Shown: one piece after another, positions 7,930 through 16,575 of the stretch
Position numbering within the stretch: the stretch's first letter is position 1
How the letters are laid out: the number at the start of each line of letters is the position of its first letter
From: Sphingopyxis sp.
GTDB taxonomy: Bacteria > Pseudomonadota > Alphaproteobacteria > Sphingomonadales > Sphingomonadaceae
DNA: 64,000 bases
Assembly: GCF_016793825.1 (NCBI RefSeq)
Contig: NZ_JAEULM010000048.1
Location: forward strand, 1 to 64,000
Direction of reading: 5' to 3'
The notes under the pieces: model-generated
Told to the model about the DNA's origin: nothing
What the model saw: only the letters and a program-made list of their open reading frames with translations
Database searches by the model: none
Translations under genes and position numbers: made by a program

Positions 7930-8933
7930 TGTCCAAACGCCCGCTCGCAGCATCCCCCGCCGAACCCGGCGACCGCGTCCGACTGACCGCGGAATTTGAG
8001 CGAACGCAGCTTCTGGGCATCCTTTTCGGCGAGTTTGACCGCAACCTCGTGGCGATCGAGAATCGCCTCGGCGTCTATATTTCGGCGCGCGGCAACCGCG
8101 TGCAGATCGAGGGGGAAGCGGAATCCGCGGCGCGCGCGCGCGACGTTCTCACCGAACTCTACAACCGGATCGAACAGGGGCAGGAGGTCGATGCGGGGCT
8201 TGTCGATGGCGTGATCGCGATGTCGGCGCAGCCGACGCTCGCCGGCATCATCCGCCATGACAAGGACGAGGCGCCGCCGATCATGATCCGGACGCGCAAG
8301 AAGACGATCGTTCCCCGCGCGCCGTCGCAGATTCCCTATATGCAGGCGCTCGCGCGCGACGACGTCATTTTCGCGCTTGGCCCGGCGGGCACCGGCAAGA
8401 CCTATCTTGCCGTGGCGCAGGCGGTCGCGCAGCTCATCACCGGCAGCGTCCAGCGCCTGATCCTGTCGCGCCCCGCGGTCGAGGCTGGGGAGAAGCTCGG
8501 CTTCCTTCCCGGCGACATGAAGGAAAAGGTCGATCCCTATCTGCGCCCGCTTTACGATGCCTTGCACGACTGCCTGCCCGCCGAGCAGGTCGAACGCCGC
8601 ATCGCGTCGGGCGAGATCGAGATCGCCCCGCTCGCCTTCATGCGCGGACGGACCCTTGCCGATGCCTTCATTATCCTCGACGAGGCGCAGAATACGACGA
8701 TCCCGCAAATGAAGATGTTCCTGACCCGTTTCGGCATGAACAGCCGCATGGTGATCTGTGGTGACCCCAAGCAGGTCGACCTGCCGATTCCCGCCACGTC
8801 GGGTCTCGCGGACGCGGTGGGCCGGCTCGAGGGGCTGGAGGGCATCAACGTCAGCTACTTCACGAGCGCCGACGTCGTCCGCCACCCGATCGTCGGACGC
8901 ATCGTCGATGCCTATGAGGGGCCGGGCGCCTAG
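7929..8933 (+). CDS. PhoH-like (PhoL) ATPase
   Basis: The 334-residue protein has an N-terminal KH-like region (about residues 20-85) and a C-terminal PhoH ATPase domain with Walker A GPAGTGKT (151-158), LSRPAVEAGEKLGFLPGD, Walker B FIILDEAQN and GDPKQVDLP. The family is linked to RNA and ribosome metabolism, in keeping with its usual partner ybeY. ATG 7929 overlaps the miaB stop (TGATG). Here ybeY does not follow directly but lies 14 kb downstream at 22917 (see findings). Confidence 0.93.
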   Translation: MSKRPLAASPAEPGDRVRLTAEFERTQLLGILFGEFDRNLVAIENRLGVYISARGNRVQIEGEAESAARARDVLTELYNRIEQGQEVDAGLVDGVIAMSAQPTLAGIIRHDKDEAPPIMIRTRKKTIVPRAPSQIPYMQALARDDVIFALGPAGTGKTYLAVAQAVAQLITGSVQRLILSRPAVEAGEKLGFLPGDMKEKVDPYLRPLYDALHDCLPAEQVERRIASGEIEIAPLAFMRGRTLADAFIILDEAQNTTIPQMKMFLTRFGMNSRMVICGDPKQVDLPIPATSGLADAVGRLEGLEGINVSYFTSADVVRHPIVGRIVDAYEGPGA

Positions 8934-9040
8934 CACCCCGGGGGGAAGGTCGGCTGTAACATTGGCGCAACGTCGCGACATCTGCGCGCAAGAGTGAAGG
9001 GGCAGGCAAAGGCTGAAAAAATCAGCCGGAGACTGCCCCC

Positions 9041-9949
9041 ATGTCCGACCAAGCTCTCACCCGCGACGATCACCGAGATGGCGGCTTTGCCGAAGATATG
9101 GAGGCGCTGGAGCGGCTGCGCCTTGGCCGACGCCGCGCGCTCGGACTGCTGTTCACCGCCGGCGGCGCCGCCCTGGTCGCGGGCTGCGGCGGCGGGAGCG
9201 AAGGCGACGCCGCCACGACGACGCCTGTGACCGTCACGCCGACGCCGTCGCCCACACCGACGCCGACACCCACGCCGACTCCGACGCCGACATCCACCTG
9301 CACCGCCTATGCCAGCGAGACCAACGGGCCCTATCCCGCCGATGGCACCAACACCTCATCGGGCGCGACCTCGAACGTCCTGACGGTTTCGGGCGTTACG
9401 CGCAGCGACATCCGGTCGAGCTTCATCGGTTCGACCACGACCGCACCAGGGGTGCCGGTGACATTTACCATCACCCTCGTCGATGCGAACAACGGCTGTG
9501 CCGCGCTTGCGGGCTATGCCATCTATCTCTGGCATTGCGATCGGGACGGTCGGTATTCGCTCTATGATCTTCCCGCCGAAAGCTATCTGCGCGGATTGCA
9601 AGTGACCGACGCCAACGGGCAGGTCACCTTCACGACGATTTTCCCGGGCTGCTATTCCGGTCGCTATCCGCACATCCATTTCGAGGTGTTCACCAACACC
9701 GCCAACGCGACGAGCGGGCGCTATGCGCGGCTCATCTCGCAGTTCGCGCTGCCGTCCGCCGCCTGCACGACGGTCTATGCCTCGACGGGCTATGCGACCA
9801 GCCAGAGCAATTTTCGCTCGACGTCGATCGCGAGCGACAATGTCTTCGGCGACAATAGTGCGGCGCAGATCTCGGTCATGACGATGGCGATGAGCGGCGA
9901 TGTCACCAATGGCTACACCGCGACCGCTACGGTCGGCCTTGCGACCTGA
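9041..9949 (+). CDS. Exported intradiol ring-cleavage dioxygenase-like lipoprotein
   Basis: The 302-residue protein has a twin-arginine-type export signal (GRRRALGLLF, then a hydrophobic run ending LVAGC, a lipobox). A Thr-Pro repeat linker follows (about residues 66-85), then an intradiol dioxygenase fold. The fold shows NGPYPADG, YLWHCDRDGRYSLYD, FPGCYSGRYPHIHFEVF; these supply the Tyr and HxH ligands expected for non-heme Fe(III). Family enzymes cleave catechols between the hydroxyls, but exported lipoprotein forms are poorly characterised and the substrate is unknown. The start ATG has GGAG 11 bases upstream. A two-component system follows 88 bases downstream. Confidence 0.85.
   Translation: MSDQALTRDDHRDGGFAEDMEALERLRLGRRRALGLLFTAGGAALVAGCGGGSEGDAATTTPVTVTPTPSPTPTPTPTPTPTPTSTCTAYASETNGPYPADGTNTSSGATSNVLTVSGVTRSDIRSSFIGSTTTAPGVPVTFTITLVDANNGCAALAGYAIYLWHCDRDGRYSLYDLPAESYLRGLQVTDANGQVTFTTIFPGCYSGRYPHIHFEVFTNTANATSGRYARLISQFALPSAACTTVYASTGYATSQSNFRSTSIASDNVFGDNSAAQISVMTMAMSGDVTNGYTATATVGLAT
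9236..9292 (+). repeat. Tandem Thr-Pro codon repeat
   Basis: About 9 imperfect copies of a six-base ACGCCG/ACACCC unit encode the (TP)n linker of the dioxygenase-like lipoprotein, between its lipid anchor and its catalytic domain. The unit is prone to slippage, so linker length may vary between strains. Confidence 0.9.
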
Positions 9950-10037
9950 AACGCTTCGGTTCGCCGTCCGCGAACGCTTCATTCCTGCCCGGCCTTCTGA
10001 TAGGCGGGGTGGGAATGAAGCGAAAGGCGGCGGCAGC

Positions 10038-10751
10038 GTGGATCAGAAAACGCGCGTCCTTATTATCGACGACGACGCCGCGATCCGCTCGCTCATGGCC
10101 GATTTTCTGGCCGGCCATGGCATCGACGTCGCCACCGGATCTGGCGCGGCGCATCTTTACGCCGAGCTGAAACAGGGGCGGTTCGATGCGATCGTCCTCG
10201 ACGTGATGATGGCGGGCGAAGACGGATTGACGGCCTTGTCAAAGCTCCCGATCGGCGACCGGCCGCCCGTGATCCTTGTTTCCGTTCTCGGCAACGACGT
10301 CGATCGCATCGTCGGCATCGAACTCGGTGCCGACGATTATCTTGCCAAGCCGTTCAATCCGCGCGAATTGCTCGCGCGCATCCGCGCCCTCGTCCGCCGC
10401 AGCAGGCTGCGCGAAGCGGGCACGGGCGATGGCCCCATCTGGCAGTTCGGCGATTGGCGGCTCGATGCCGCGCATTGGCAGCTCACGGCGCCCGACGGCG
10501 GCGACGTCGCGCTGACGCCCGGCGAGTTCCGCCTGCTTCTCGCCCTCGTCGAACAGCGCGGCCGGCTGGTCGATCGCGATCGCCTGCTCGCCGCGACGGG
10601 CGGCGAAGAGGCTGACGTGTTCGACCGTTCGATCGACGTGCTGCTCAGCCGCCTGCGCCGCAAACTGGCCGATCATGGCGGGCGCGATCTCATTCGCACA
10701 GTGCGCGGCGAAGGGTATCAGCTTGCGCTCGTGGCCCGGCCTGCCGACTGA
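10038..10751 (+). CDS. OmpR-family response regulator
   Basis: The 237-residue regulator has a receiver domain (RVLIIDDDAA acidic pocket, phospho-acceptor Asp in IVLDVMM, DDYLAKPF with the conserved Lys) and a C-terminal winged helix (LTPGEFRLLLALVE, RSIDVLLSRLRRKL, IRTVRGEGYQL). GTG 10038 is chosen because it immediately precedes the receiver domain and has AAAGGCGG upstream. An earlier in-frame start at 9900 would lie inside the dioxygenase gene. It overlaps the kinase start by one base, so the two are translationally coupled. The stimulus is unknown. Confidence 0.9.
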   Translation: MDQKTRVLIIDDDAAIRSLMADFLAGHGIDVATGSGAAHLYAELKQGRFDAIVLDVMMAGEDGLTALSKLPIGDRPPVILVSVLGNDVDRIVGIELGADDYLAKPFNPRELLARIRALVRRSRLREAGTGDGPIWQFGDWRLDAAHWQLTAPDGGDVALTPGEFRLLLALVEQRGRLVDRDRLLAATGGEEADVFDRSIDVLLSRLRRKLADHGGRDLIRTVRGEGYQLALVARPAD

Positions 10752-12049
10752 TGGCGCGCGCCGGACGGTCGATCCTGTTCCGCCTGTCGGGTCTCGTCCT
10801 CGCGGCGATCCTGATCATGGCGATCCTTTCGGTGATGGTCACTTTCTTCAGCCCGCCGCCGTTCCGCCCGCCGGTGCGCACGCCCGACCTGTTGGCCGCG
10901 TTCGACAATCCGGCCGCGCGGCAAGGGATGGGGATGCGCGACGTGCGTTTTGCAGATACCGCCAGCCTGCCGCCGCCAAATGCGGGGGAGCGTTGCGATG
11001 CCGCGCTTTCGGCCGCATTGGCGCAATCGCTTGGGCGCGACAAGGACGACGTCCGGCTTTGCGTTTCGGCGACGGCCTATGGGCCGGGCCGGGCCGCGGG
11101 CATTCCCCGCGACCTGCGCGACCGGTTTTCGCTTGCCGTCCGGCAGGGACAGGGATGGCGGGTGGCCACGCTGCCCCCGCCGCCGCTCATCACGCGCTGG
11201 CATATGACGACACTTGGCTGGCTGGTGCTGGCGGGGACGCTGTTGTTCGGGCTTTGCCTGCTCGTCGTCCGGTCGATCACGCAGCCGCTCCAGCAACTGG
11301 CCATCGATGCGCGCGAGGCCGGGATCGACGGGCTTGCTTTCCGGCCCGATGCCACCGCGCCCGCCGAGGTGCGCCAGCTCGCTGCGGCGATCGGCGGTAT
11401 GCGCCGGCGCCACGCGGCGCTCGTCGTCAACCGTGCCGAACTCCTGGTCGGTATCGCGCATGATCTTGGCACCCCGCTCACCCGGCTTGCCTTTCGCATC
11501 GAGGGATTGCCCGACGCAGCGCGGGATCTCGCGCGCGCCGACATGGCGGAGATGCAAAAGCTCATCGCCGCCGCGCTGGAGTTCGCGCGGGGACGGGACC
11601 GCGAGGTGGAGCCGGTTGCGCTCGACATGCTGCTCGCCGACCGAGTCGCCGTGCTGGCGACCGATGCCGCGCCGGTTCATCTGGTTTCCGCACCGCCGCT
11701 GGTAGTCGTTGCCAACCTTGTCGACCTGATGCGGGTGATCGACAATTTGATCGTCAATGCGCAGCGCCATGGCGGGGGAGCCGAACTGTCACTCCGCCGG
11801 GCTGGCAACGTCGCGGAACTGACGGTGCACGACCGGGGGCCGGGGATCGATCCCGCGGCCGCGTCCCGGCTGTTCGATCCGCTCTATCGAGGGCAAGTGG
11901 AAGATGCCGACGGCCGTCCGGGAATCGGCTTTGGCCTGGGGCTGGCGATCGTTCAATCCAATGTCGAGGGCATCGGCGGCTCGGTCGACGTCGCAAACCA
12001 TCCCGATGGCGGCGCGGTTTTCACGGTCCTCCTTCCGCTGTCCGCCTGA
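10751..12049 (+). CDS. Sensor histidine kinase (EnvZ/OmpR type)
   Basis: The 432-residue kinase has two membrane segments (about residues 8-32 and 152-172). They bracket a periplasmic sensor of ~120 residues that is proline-rich and has two cysteines. A HAMP-like linker, a dimerisation helix and an HATPase domain follow (N box DNLIVNAQRHGG, G1 DRGPGID, G2 GFGLGLAIV). The phospho-acceptor motif reads AHDLGTPLTRL, with Gly where most kinases have Arg or Lys. It is transcribed with the regulator upstream; the TonB receptor 137 bases downstream has its own iron-type promoter, so iron is not necessarily its signal. Confidence 0.9.
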   Translation: MARAGRSILFRLSGLVLAAILIMAILSVMVTFFSPPPFRPPVRTPDLLAAFDNPAARQGMGMRDVRFADTASLPPPNAGERCDAALSAALAQSLGRDKDDVRLCVSATAYGPGRAAGIPRDLRDRFSLAVRQGQGWRVATLPPPPLITRWHMTTLGWLVLAGTLLFGLCLLVVRSITQPLQQLAIDAREAGIDGLAFRPDATAPAEVRQLAAAIGGMRRRHAALVVNRAELLVGIAHDLGTPLTRLAFRIEGLPDAARDLARADMAEMQKLIAAALEFARGRDREVEPVALDMLLADRVAVLATDAAPVHLVSAPPLVVVANLVDLMRVIDNLIVNAQRHGGGAELSLRRAGNVAELTVHDRGPGIDPAAASRLFDPLYRGQVEDADGRPGIGFGLGLAIVQSNVEGIGGSVDVANHPDGGAVFTVLLPLSA

Positions 12050-12088
12050 AACCGGTCGCTTGTCTCGCCATTGCACGCTACTCATTAA

Positions 12089-12103
12089 GGAGAATAATTC
12101 TCA
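12089..12103 (+). promoter_or_regulatory. Fur-box-like 7-1-7 inverted repeat
   Basis: GGAGAAT-A-ATTCTCA is an inverted repeat in the 7-1-7 layout of Fur boxes, with six of seven positions pairing. It lies about 12 bases upstream of a good -35 element and 84 bases before the start of a heme-type TonB receptor. Iron-responsive repression by the Fur-family protein encoded at 5258 is inferred. Confidence 0.65.
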
Positions 12104-12115
12104 ATAGCAAAATTC

Positions 12116-12144
12116 TTGACCCTGCCACGGATGGCGCTTAATGC
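12116..12144 (+). promoter_or_regulatory. Sigma-70-type promoter of the TonB receptor
   Basis: TTGACC (12116-12121) and TAATGC (12139-12144) are separated by 17 bases, a close fit to housekeeping promoter spacing. The start codon lies 43 bases beyond the -10. The Fur-like palindrome sits directly upstream. Confidence 0.5.
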
Positions 12145-12186
12145 GCCGCTATTGCGAGTCAGTCGCAAATCTGCAGGGGAAGAATT

Positions 12187-14514
12187 TTGCCTATCCGATA
12201 TTCGTCGTCGACCGTTCGCCTTGTCGCGGGCAGCGCGCTGGGCCTCGCCCTTGCCGCTGTGGCCCAGCCGGCCTTTGCGCAGGACAATGACGGCGACTAT
12301 TGGCTGGCCCGCAAGAACCAGATCGTCGTCACCGCGACGCGCATCGCGACCAACGCGGCGGACGTGCCCGTGACCGTCACCGTCAAGACCGACGAACAGA
12401 TCGCCGACGAACTGGTCACCGATATCCGCGATCTCGTCCGCTTCGAACCCGGTGTCAGCGTCCAGCGCCAGCCGGCGCGGTTTGGTGCGGCGCTCGGCGC
12501 GACCGGTCGCGCCGGCAACGACAGCTTCAACATTCGCGGCATCGGCGGCAATCGCGTCCTGATCCAGGTCGATGGCGTGCGCGTTCCCGACGGCTTCAGC
12601 TTTGGCGCGCAGGCGGCGGGTCGCGGCGACTATGTCGACCTCGGCCTCATCAAGTCGGTCGAAATCCTGCGCGGGCCGTCGTCGGCGCTCTACGGCAGCG
12701 ACGGCCTCGCAGGGGCGGTCAGCTTCATCACCTCCGACCCGTCGGATTTCCTCGAACCGGGCAAGGCGATCGGCGGGCTCGTCCGTGCAAGCTACAGCAG
12801 TGCCGACGATGAGTTCAGCGAGACTGCGATTCTTGCGGGACGCAGCGGCGACTGGTCGGTGATGGCGGCCTATACCCGCCGCGACTGGAAGGAACTGGAC
12901 AACAAGGGTGCCAATGCCGGGGTTGTCCTTCCGCTTCCGCTCACCGGCACGCTGACCTCCGGCCTTGTCCCCGGCACCGGTCCGCAGCGCACGCTTCCCA
13001 ACCCGCAGGATGGCCGCTCGAACGCTGCGCTCGCGCGCATCGTCTATGATCCAGCGAACGGCCACAAACTGCGTCTGACCGGCGAATATCTCGATACCCA
13101 CCTCTATACCAACGGCCTTACCGGCGTGACCGCGACGCGCAATGCGCTGGGCGTGGTCACGGCCAGCATCGACCGTCTCGAAGGCTTCGACAGCGGTGAA
13201 CGCAAGCGGGTGTCGCTCGACTGGAGCTGGGAAGGCGAGGGGGCGATCGATTTCGCGCGCGTCGCGCTCTACTGGCAGGATGGCGATGACAATCAGTATA
13301 CCGAGGAAGATCGCACCCCCGCCGCTGACCGCACGCGCCTCAACACCTTCGAAAACCGCGTGATCGGCGCGGCCGCTGATGCGCGCGCCGACTTTGCGAC
13401 GGGTGCGATCAATCATCGCCTCGTCTTCGGCGGCGACATCAGCAAGACGCGCCAGCGCGGTCTTCGCGACGGGACGGTGCCGCCGTTCGGCGAAACCTTC
13501 CCGACGCGCGCCTTCCCGACCACCGACTTCACCCGCGCCGGTCTGTTCGTCGGCGATGAAATCTCGGTCGCCGACGGGCGGTTGCTGCTCTACCCGGCCC
13601 TGCGCTTCGATTGGTACGACCTGTCGCCCGATGACGATCCGTTGCTTCCGACCTTTGCCGGCGCAAAGCAGGATGGCTCGCGGCTCTCGCCGAAATTCGG
13701 CGCGGTGTTCAAGATCACCGACGACGTCCGGCTGTTCGCCAACTATGCGACCGGTTTCAAGGCGCCGGAGCCCGGTCAGGTCAACCAGTTCTTCTCCAAC
13801 CTCGCGTCGGGCTATACGTCGATTCCCAATCCCGACCTCGGGCCGGAACGCAGCGAAAGCTTCGAGGGCGGGCTGCGCTTCACGAGCGACGCCATCAGCC
13901 TCGACCTCACCGCCTTCTCGGCGCGCTACAAGGATTTCATCAGCCAGGAACGGGTCAGCGGGAACTTCCTGCCGAATGATCCGGCCATCTTTCAATTCGT
14001 GAATCTCGATCGTGTCCGGGTCAAGGGGGCCGAGGCGCGTTTCGAGGGGCGAGCGTCGTCCGGCCTATATACGACGCTCGCCCTATCTTATGCGACGGGT
14101 ACCCAGACGGGGCTCGGGCTCGAGCGGCTGCCGCTCCAGTCGATCGATCCGCTCAAGCTGGTGGCGGGGCTGGGCTATCGCGCGCCGGATGGGCGGTTCG
14201 GTGGCCAGGTCATCATGACGCACAGCGCGCGCAAGGAAGTTTCGCGTACGGTCGGCGTCGATGAGCTTGGGGCACCGACCACGGTGTGCAGCGGTTCGAC
14301 CTGCTTCCGTCCCGAAGCCTTCACCATCCTCGACGCCACCGCCTATCTTCGGATCATCGACGGCCTGACACTGCGCGGCGGCGTCTTCAACATCCTCGAC
14401 AAGAAATACAGCTGGTGGAGCGATGTTCGCGGCCTTGCGTCGAACTCTACCGTCACCGACGCCTACACCCAGCCCGGTCGCAACGCGAGTGTGTCGCTGA
14501 GCTATCGCTTTTAA
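12187..14514 (+). CDS. TonB-dependent receptor, hemoglobin/hemin (HmuR-like) family
   Basis: The 775-residue outer-membrane receptor has a cleaved signal peptide (ends AQPAFAQ), a TonB box (NQIVVTATR), and a plug domain (FNIRGIGGNRVLIQVDGVR, VEILRGPSSALYGSDGLAGAV). The C-terminal 22-strand barrel ends in the aromatic ASVSLSYRF. The NRVLIQVDGVRVPDGF region and overall length match hemoglobin/transferrin/hemin receptors. The start is TTG 12187, placed 5 bases after AGGGGAAG; it yields a complete signal peptide, and no ATG lies near. A Fur-like site and promoter lie upstream, and a DUF6607 gene follows by 23 bases. Heme as ligand is inferred. Confidence 0.88.
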   Translation: MPIRYSSSTVRLVAGSALGLALAAVAQPAFAQDNDGDYWLARKNQIVVTATRIATNAADVPVTVTVKTDEQIADELVTDIRDLVRFEPGVSVQRQPARFGAALGATGRAGNDSFNIRGIGGNRVLIQVDGVRVPDGFSFGAQAAGRGDYVDLGLIKSVEILRGPSSALYGSDGLAGAVSFITSDPSDFLEPGKAIGGLVRASYSSADDEFSETAILAGRSGDWSVMAAYTRRDWKELDNKGANAGVVLPLPLTGTLTSGLVPGTGPQRTLPNPQDGRSNAALARIVYDPANGHKLRLTGEYLDTHLYTNGLTGVTATRNALGVVTASIDRLEGFDSGERKRVSLDWSWEGEGAIDFARVALYWQDGDDNQYTEEDRTPAADRTRLNTFENRVIGAAADARADFATGAINHRLVFGGDISKTRQRGLRDGTVPPFGETFPTRAFPTTDFTRAGLFVGDEISVADGRLLLYPALRFDWYDLSPDDDPLLPTFAGAKQDGSRLSPKFGAVFKITDDVRLFANYATGFKAPEPGQVNQFFSNLASGYTSIPNPDLGPERSESFEGGLRFTSDAISLDLTAFSARYKDFISQERVSGNFLPNDPAIFQFVNLDRVRVKGAEARFEGRASSGLYTTLALSYATGTQTGLGLERLPLQSIDPLKLVAGLGYRAPDGRFGGQVIMTHSARKEVSRTVGVDELGAPTTVCSGSTCFRPEAFTILDATAYLRIIDGLTLRGGVFNILDKKYSWWSDVRGLASNSTVTDAYTQPGRNASVSLSYRF

Positions 14515-14537
14515 AAAAACAGAGAAGGACTGCATCG

Positions 14538-15518
14538 ATGAAGAAAACCTATCGCTCGCTCGCCGCCGGCCTGCTGCTTCTGTCGGCCGCGCTTCCCGTC
14601 GCGGCGTTCGCACATCCGCCGATCGCGGCCGAACAGGCTGCGGCCACGTTCGAACAGGATCGCGCCGACATCCTCGCGATGGCGGGCAACTACCGCGTCA
14701 GCTTCAACATGCAGGAATCGACGCGCTGGGACCCGGACTATGAGGTGCTCGAACCCAAGCGCTCGGGCGGCAACGAGGTCGTCCGCGTGATCGAGGACAC
14801 CGGCCGCAAGATCGTGCTCCAGCACATGCTCGTCATCACCGGCGACGACGACAAGAGCATGATCATCAAGCATTGGCGTCAGGACTGGGAATATGAGCCC
14901 GCGAAGGTGCTCGTCTATTCGGACCGGGGCCAGTGGACCTGGGAAGACGTCCCGGAAAAGATGCGTACCGGCCGCTGGTCGCAGACCGTGTATCAGGTCG
15001 ACGACAGCCCGCGCTACGGCGGCTGGGGCCAGTTCGAAACGCAGGCCGGGGTGCGCCGCTGGCGTTCGAACTGGACGTGGCGGCCGCTCGCGCGCCGCGA
15101 TGCGGTGCGGAAACCCGTCTACGACCGCTATTATTCGATCAACCGCCACCAGCCCTCGCCCGACGGCTGGGTCCATTGGCAGGACAATACGAAGATGGGG
15201 ATCAAGGACGGCAAGCTCGTCCCGATCGTCCAGGAATATGTCCTCAACACCTATATCAAATACGACCAGTATGACGTGAAGGCCGCCGACGACTATTGGG
15301 CCGCCACCAAGGATTATTGGGCGGCCGTCCGCGCCGAATGGGATCGCGTCGCAACCACCAAGGGCGGCATCGCGATTCAGGAAGAGGCGGAGACGGGAAC
15401 CGTGATCAGCGGCCGCCTGCTCGAAATGGCCGACGAGGTGCAGGACAGGAAACTGACGACCGACAAGGCGATCGCCGAAGCGAAAAAGCTGATCGAAGCG
15501 AATACGCGCAAGCTCTGA
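14538..15518 (+). CDS. DUF6607-family exported protein, partner of the heme-type receptor
   Basis: The 326-residue protein has a signal peptide (ends VAAFAHPP) and no further membrane segment. It is rich in Trp and Tyr (HWRQDWEYEP, RSNWTWRPLARRDAV, KDYWAAVRAEWDRV), which gives it a beta-rich secreted look. I recognise it as the DUF6607 type found beside heme TonB receptors; its function is unknown, and a periplasmic role in heme handling is only a guess from context. AGAGAAGGA precedes the ATG, and it is almost certainly co-transcribed with the receptor. A strong terminator follows 28 bases after the stop. Confidence 0.8.
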   Translation: MKKTYRSLAAGLLLLSAALPVAAFAHPPIAAEQAAATFEQDRADILAMAGNYRVSFNMQESTRWDPDYEVLEPKRSGGNEVVRVIEDTGRKIVLQHMLVITGDDDKSMIIKHWRQDWEYEPAKVLVYSDRGQWTWEDVPEKMRTGRWSQTVYQVDDSPRYGGWGQFETQAGVRRWRSNWTWRPLARRDAVRKPVYDRYYSINRHQPSPDGWVHWQDNTKMGIKDGKLVPIVQEYVLNTYIKYDQYDVKAADDYWAATKDYWAAVRAEWDRVATTKGGIAIQEEAETGTVISGRLLEMADEVQDRKLTTDKAIAEAKKLIEANTRKL

Positions 15519-15546
15519 TCATCTTTGCCATGTGAAGCCCATGACT

Positions 15547-15579
15547 GGGGCGGTTCGGCACCGAGCCGCCCCATTTTTA
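15547..15579 (+). terminator. Rho-independent terminator of the TonB receptor/DUF6607 operon
   Basis: A 12-bp GC-rich stem (GGGGCGGTTCGG paired with CCGAGCCGCCCC, one wobble) with a 2-base centre is followed by ATTTTT. In the opposite direction there is no T-run, so it acts on the plus-strand operon. Confidence 0.88.
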
Positions 15580-16053
15580 TGGATTCACTCGATCTTTGCC
15601 GAATACCGGATTAGGTTTTCCGTCCGGGCAGAAGCCATAGTCTGCAGCGTCAAAACGTCGAAAGCGCGATGGCCAACCGGGCAGGCATTCGAAATTTTCT
15701 CTATTCTCTCCATCGACGATGGCCAGCGAAAGCCCATGAATACGTGCTTCGCCGATAAGGCAGTTGAGCTTTGATCTCGGCGTCCCTTCAAGTTTGACGA
15801 ATGCGGAGCCGCCATGATCTGGAATTGCCAGATCGAGCGTGAATTCGCCGATTCCGCAACGCCGAATCAAGCGCGCGCTGGTCGGGCCTTCTTCCGCCTT
15901 GAAGTCCGCGGCGAGCATTTCGTCGAAATTGTCGTCGGCGATCCGCAAATAGACGGGCTGGGCGCGATCCCTGACCCAGAGCGTGGCAAGCGCGGCGCTG
16001 CCCAGCGCTAATGCGGCGCCGAGAGCGGCGCCCCACAAAAATGATCGACGCAC
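15577..16053 (-). CDS. Hypothetical membrane-anchored protein
   Basis: A 158-residue protein starting at GTG 16053, with an N-terminal hydrophobic anchor (FLWGAALGAALALGSAALATLWV) and a mostly polar extracytoplasmic domain with four cysteines (RRCGIGEFT, KLNCLIGEA, NFECLPGW, GFCPDG), suggesting two disulfides. The family is not recognised. It follows the DoxX gene by 5 bases on the same strand and is probably co-transcribed with it. The frame is open further upstream, but only across the DoxX gene. Confidence 0.6.
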   Translation of the reverse strand: MRRSFLWGAALGAALALGSAALATLWVRDRAQPVYLRIADDNFDEMLAADFKAEEGPTSARLIRRCGIGEFTLDLAIPDHGGSAFVKLEGTPRSKLNCLIGEARIHGLSLAIVDGENRENFECLPGWPSRFRRFDAADYGFCPDGKPNPVFGKDRVNP

Positions 16054-16058
16054 TGGTG

Positions 16059-16439
16059 CTACTTCCCCCGCGCTCCGTTGACGCTCCAGATGCCCGCACC
16101 GCGCGTAGCGATGAACAGGAAGATGAAGCAATAGAGCGCGATCGCTTCGCCGCCGTTGACGATCGGGAAGAAGCTCTTGCTCCCGTGGACTATCCAGTAA
16201 CCGACCGCCGACATGCCGCTGGCGATGAAAGCCGCTGGGCGTGTGAACAGGCCGATCACGATCAGGCTGCCCGCGACCAGTTCGATCACCCCCGCCGCCT
16301 GCAGCATCGGATTGAGCGGCATCGGAAACGCGACTGGGAAATTGAAGAATTTCTGCACGCCATGTGCAAGGAACAACAGCCCCGCGACGATCCGCAGCAA
16401 CGCATAGGCCTGTTCGGTGAAACCATCTAGAAACTTCAT
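16059..16439 (-). CDS. DoxX-family membrane protein
   Basis: This is a 126-residue integral membrane protein with four predicted helices: YALLRIVAGLLFLAHGVQKF, LQAAGVIELVAGSLIVIGLF, FIASGMSAVGYWIVHG and EAIALYCFIFLFIATRG. RIVAGLLFLAHGVQK and ELVAGSLIVIGLFTRPAA are DoxX signatures. DoxX proteins are found with thiol and quinone redox systems; the role here is unknown. It is divergent from the ECF41 sigma-factor operon, with a 136-base shared intergenic region. Confidence 0.88.
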   Translation of the reverse strand: MKFLDGFTEQAYALLRIVAGLLFLAHGVQKFFNFPVAFPMPLNPMLQAAGVIELVAGSLIVIGLFTRPAAFIASGMSAVGYWIVHGSKSFFPIVNGGEAIALYCFIFLFIATRGAGIWSVNGARGK

Positions 16440-16516
16440 GACCGGACCCCCTCAACTGTTTGTCGATAACGCAGGCTAAAGGATTTTTCCGTCTGTGCGA
16501 ATTTTTTCGCGCGCCA

Positions 16517-16544
16517 TGTCACATCCGCGGCCCCTGTCTCGTCA
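16517..16544 (+). promoter_or_regulatory. ECF41-type promoter
   Basis: TGTCACA (16517-16523) and CGTCA (16540-16544) are separated by 16 bases. This matches the conserved ECF41 promoter (TGTCACA-N16-CGTC as known from the group). It lies 32 bases upstream of the carboxymuconolactone decarboxylase-type gene whose operon ends in an ECF41 sigma factor, so positive autoregulation is expected. Confidence 0.8.
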
Positions 16545-16575
16545 TGCTCGTACGACCCCATGAAGGAGCTATGAC

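Noticed and set aside
9957-9977. GTTCGC-CGTCC-GCGAAC hairpin after the dioxygenase gene
   Set aside because: The stem is only 6 bp and no T-run follows, so it is not called a terminator.
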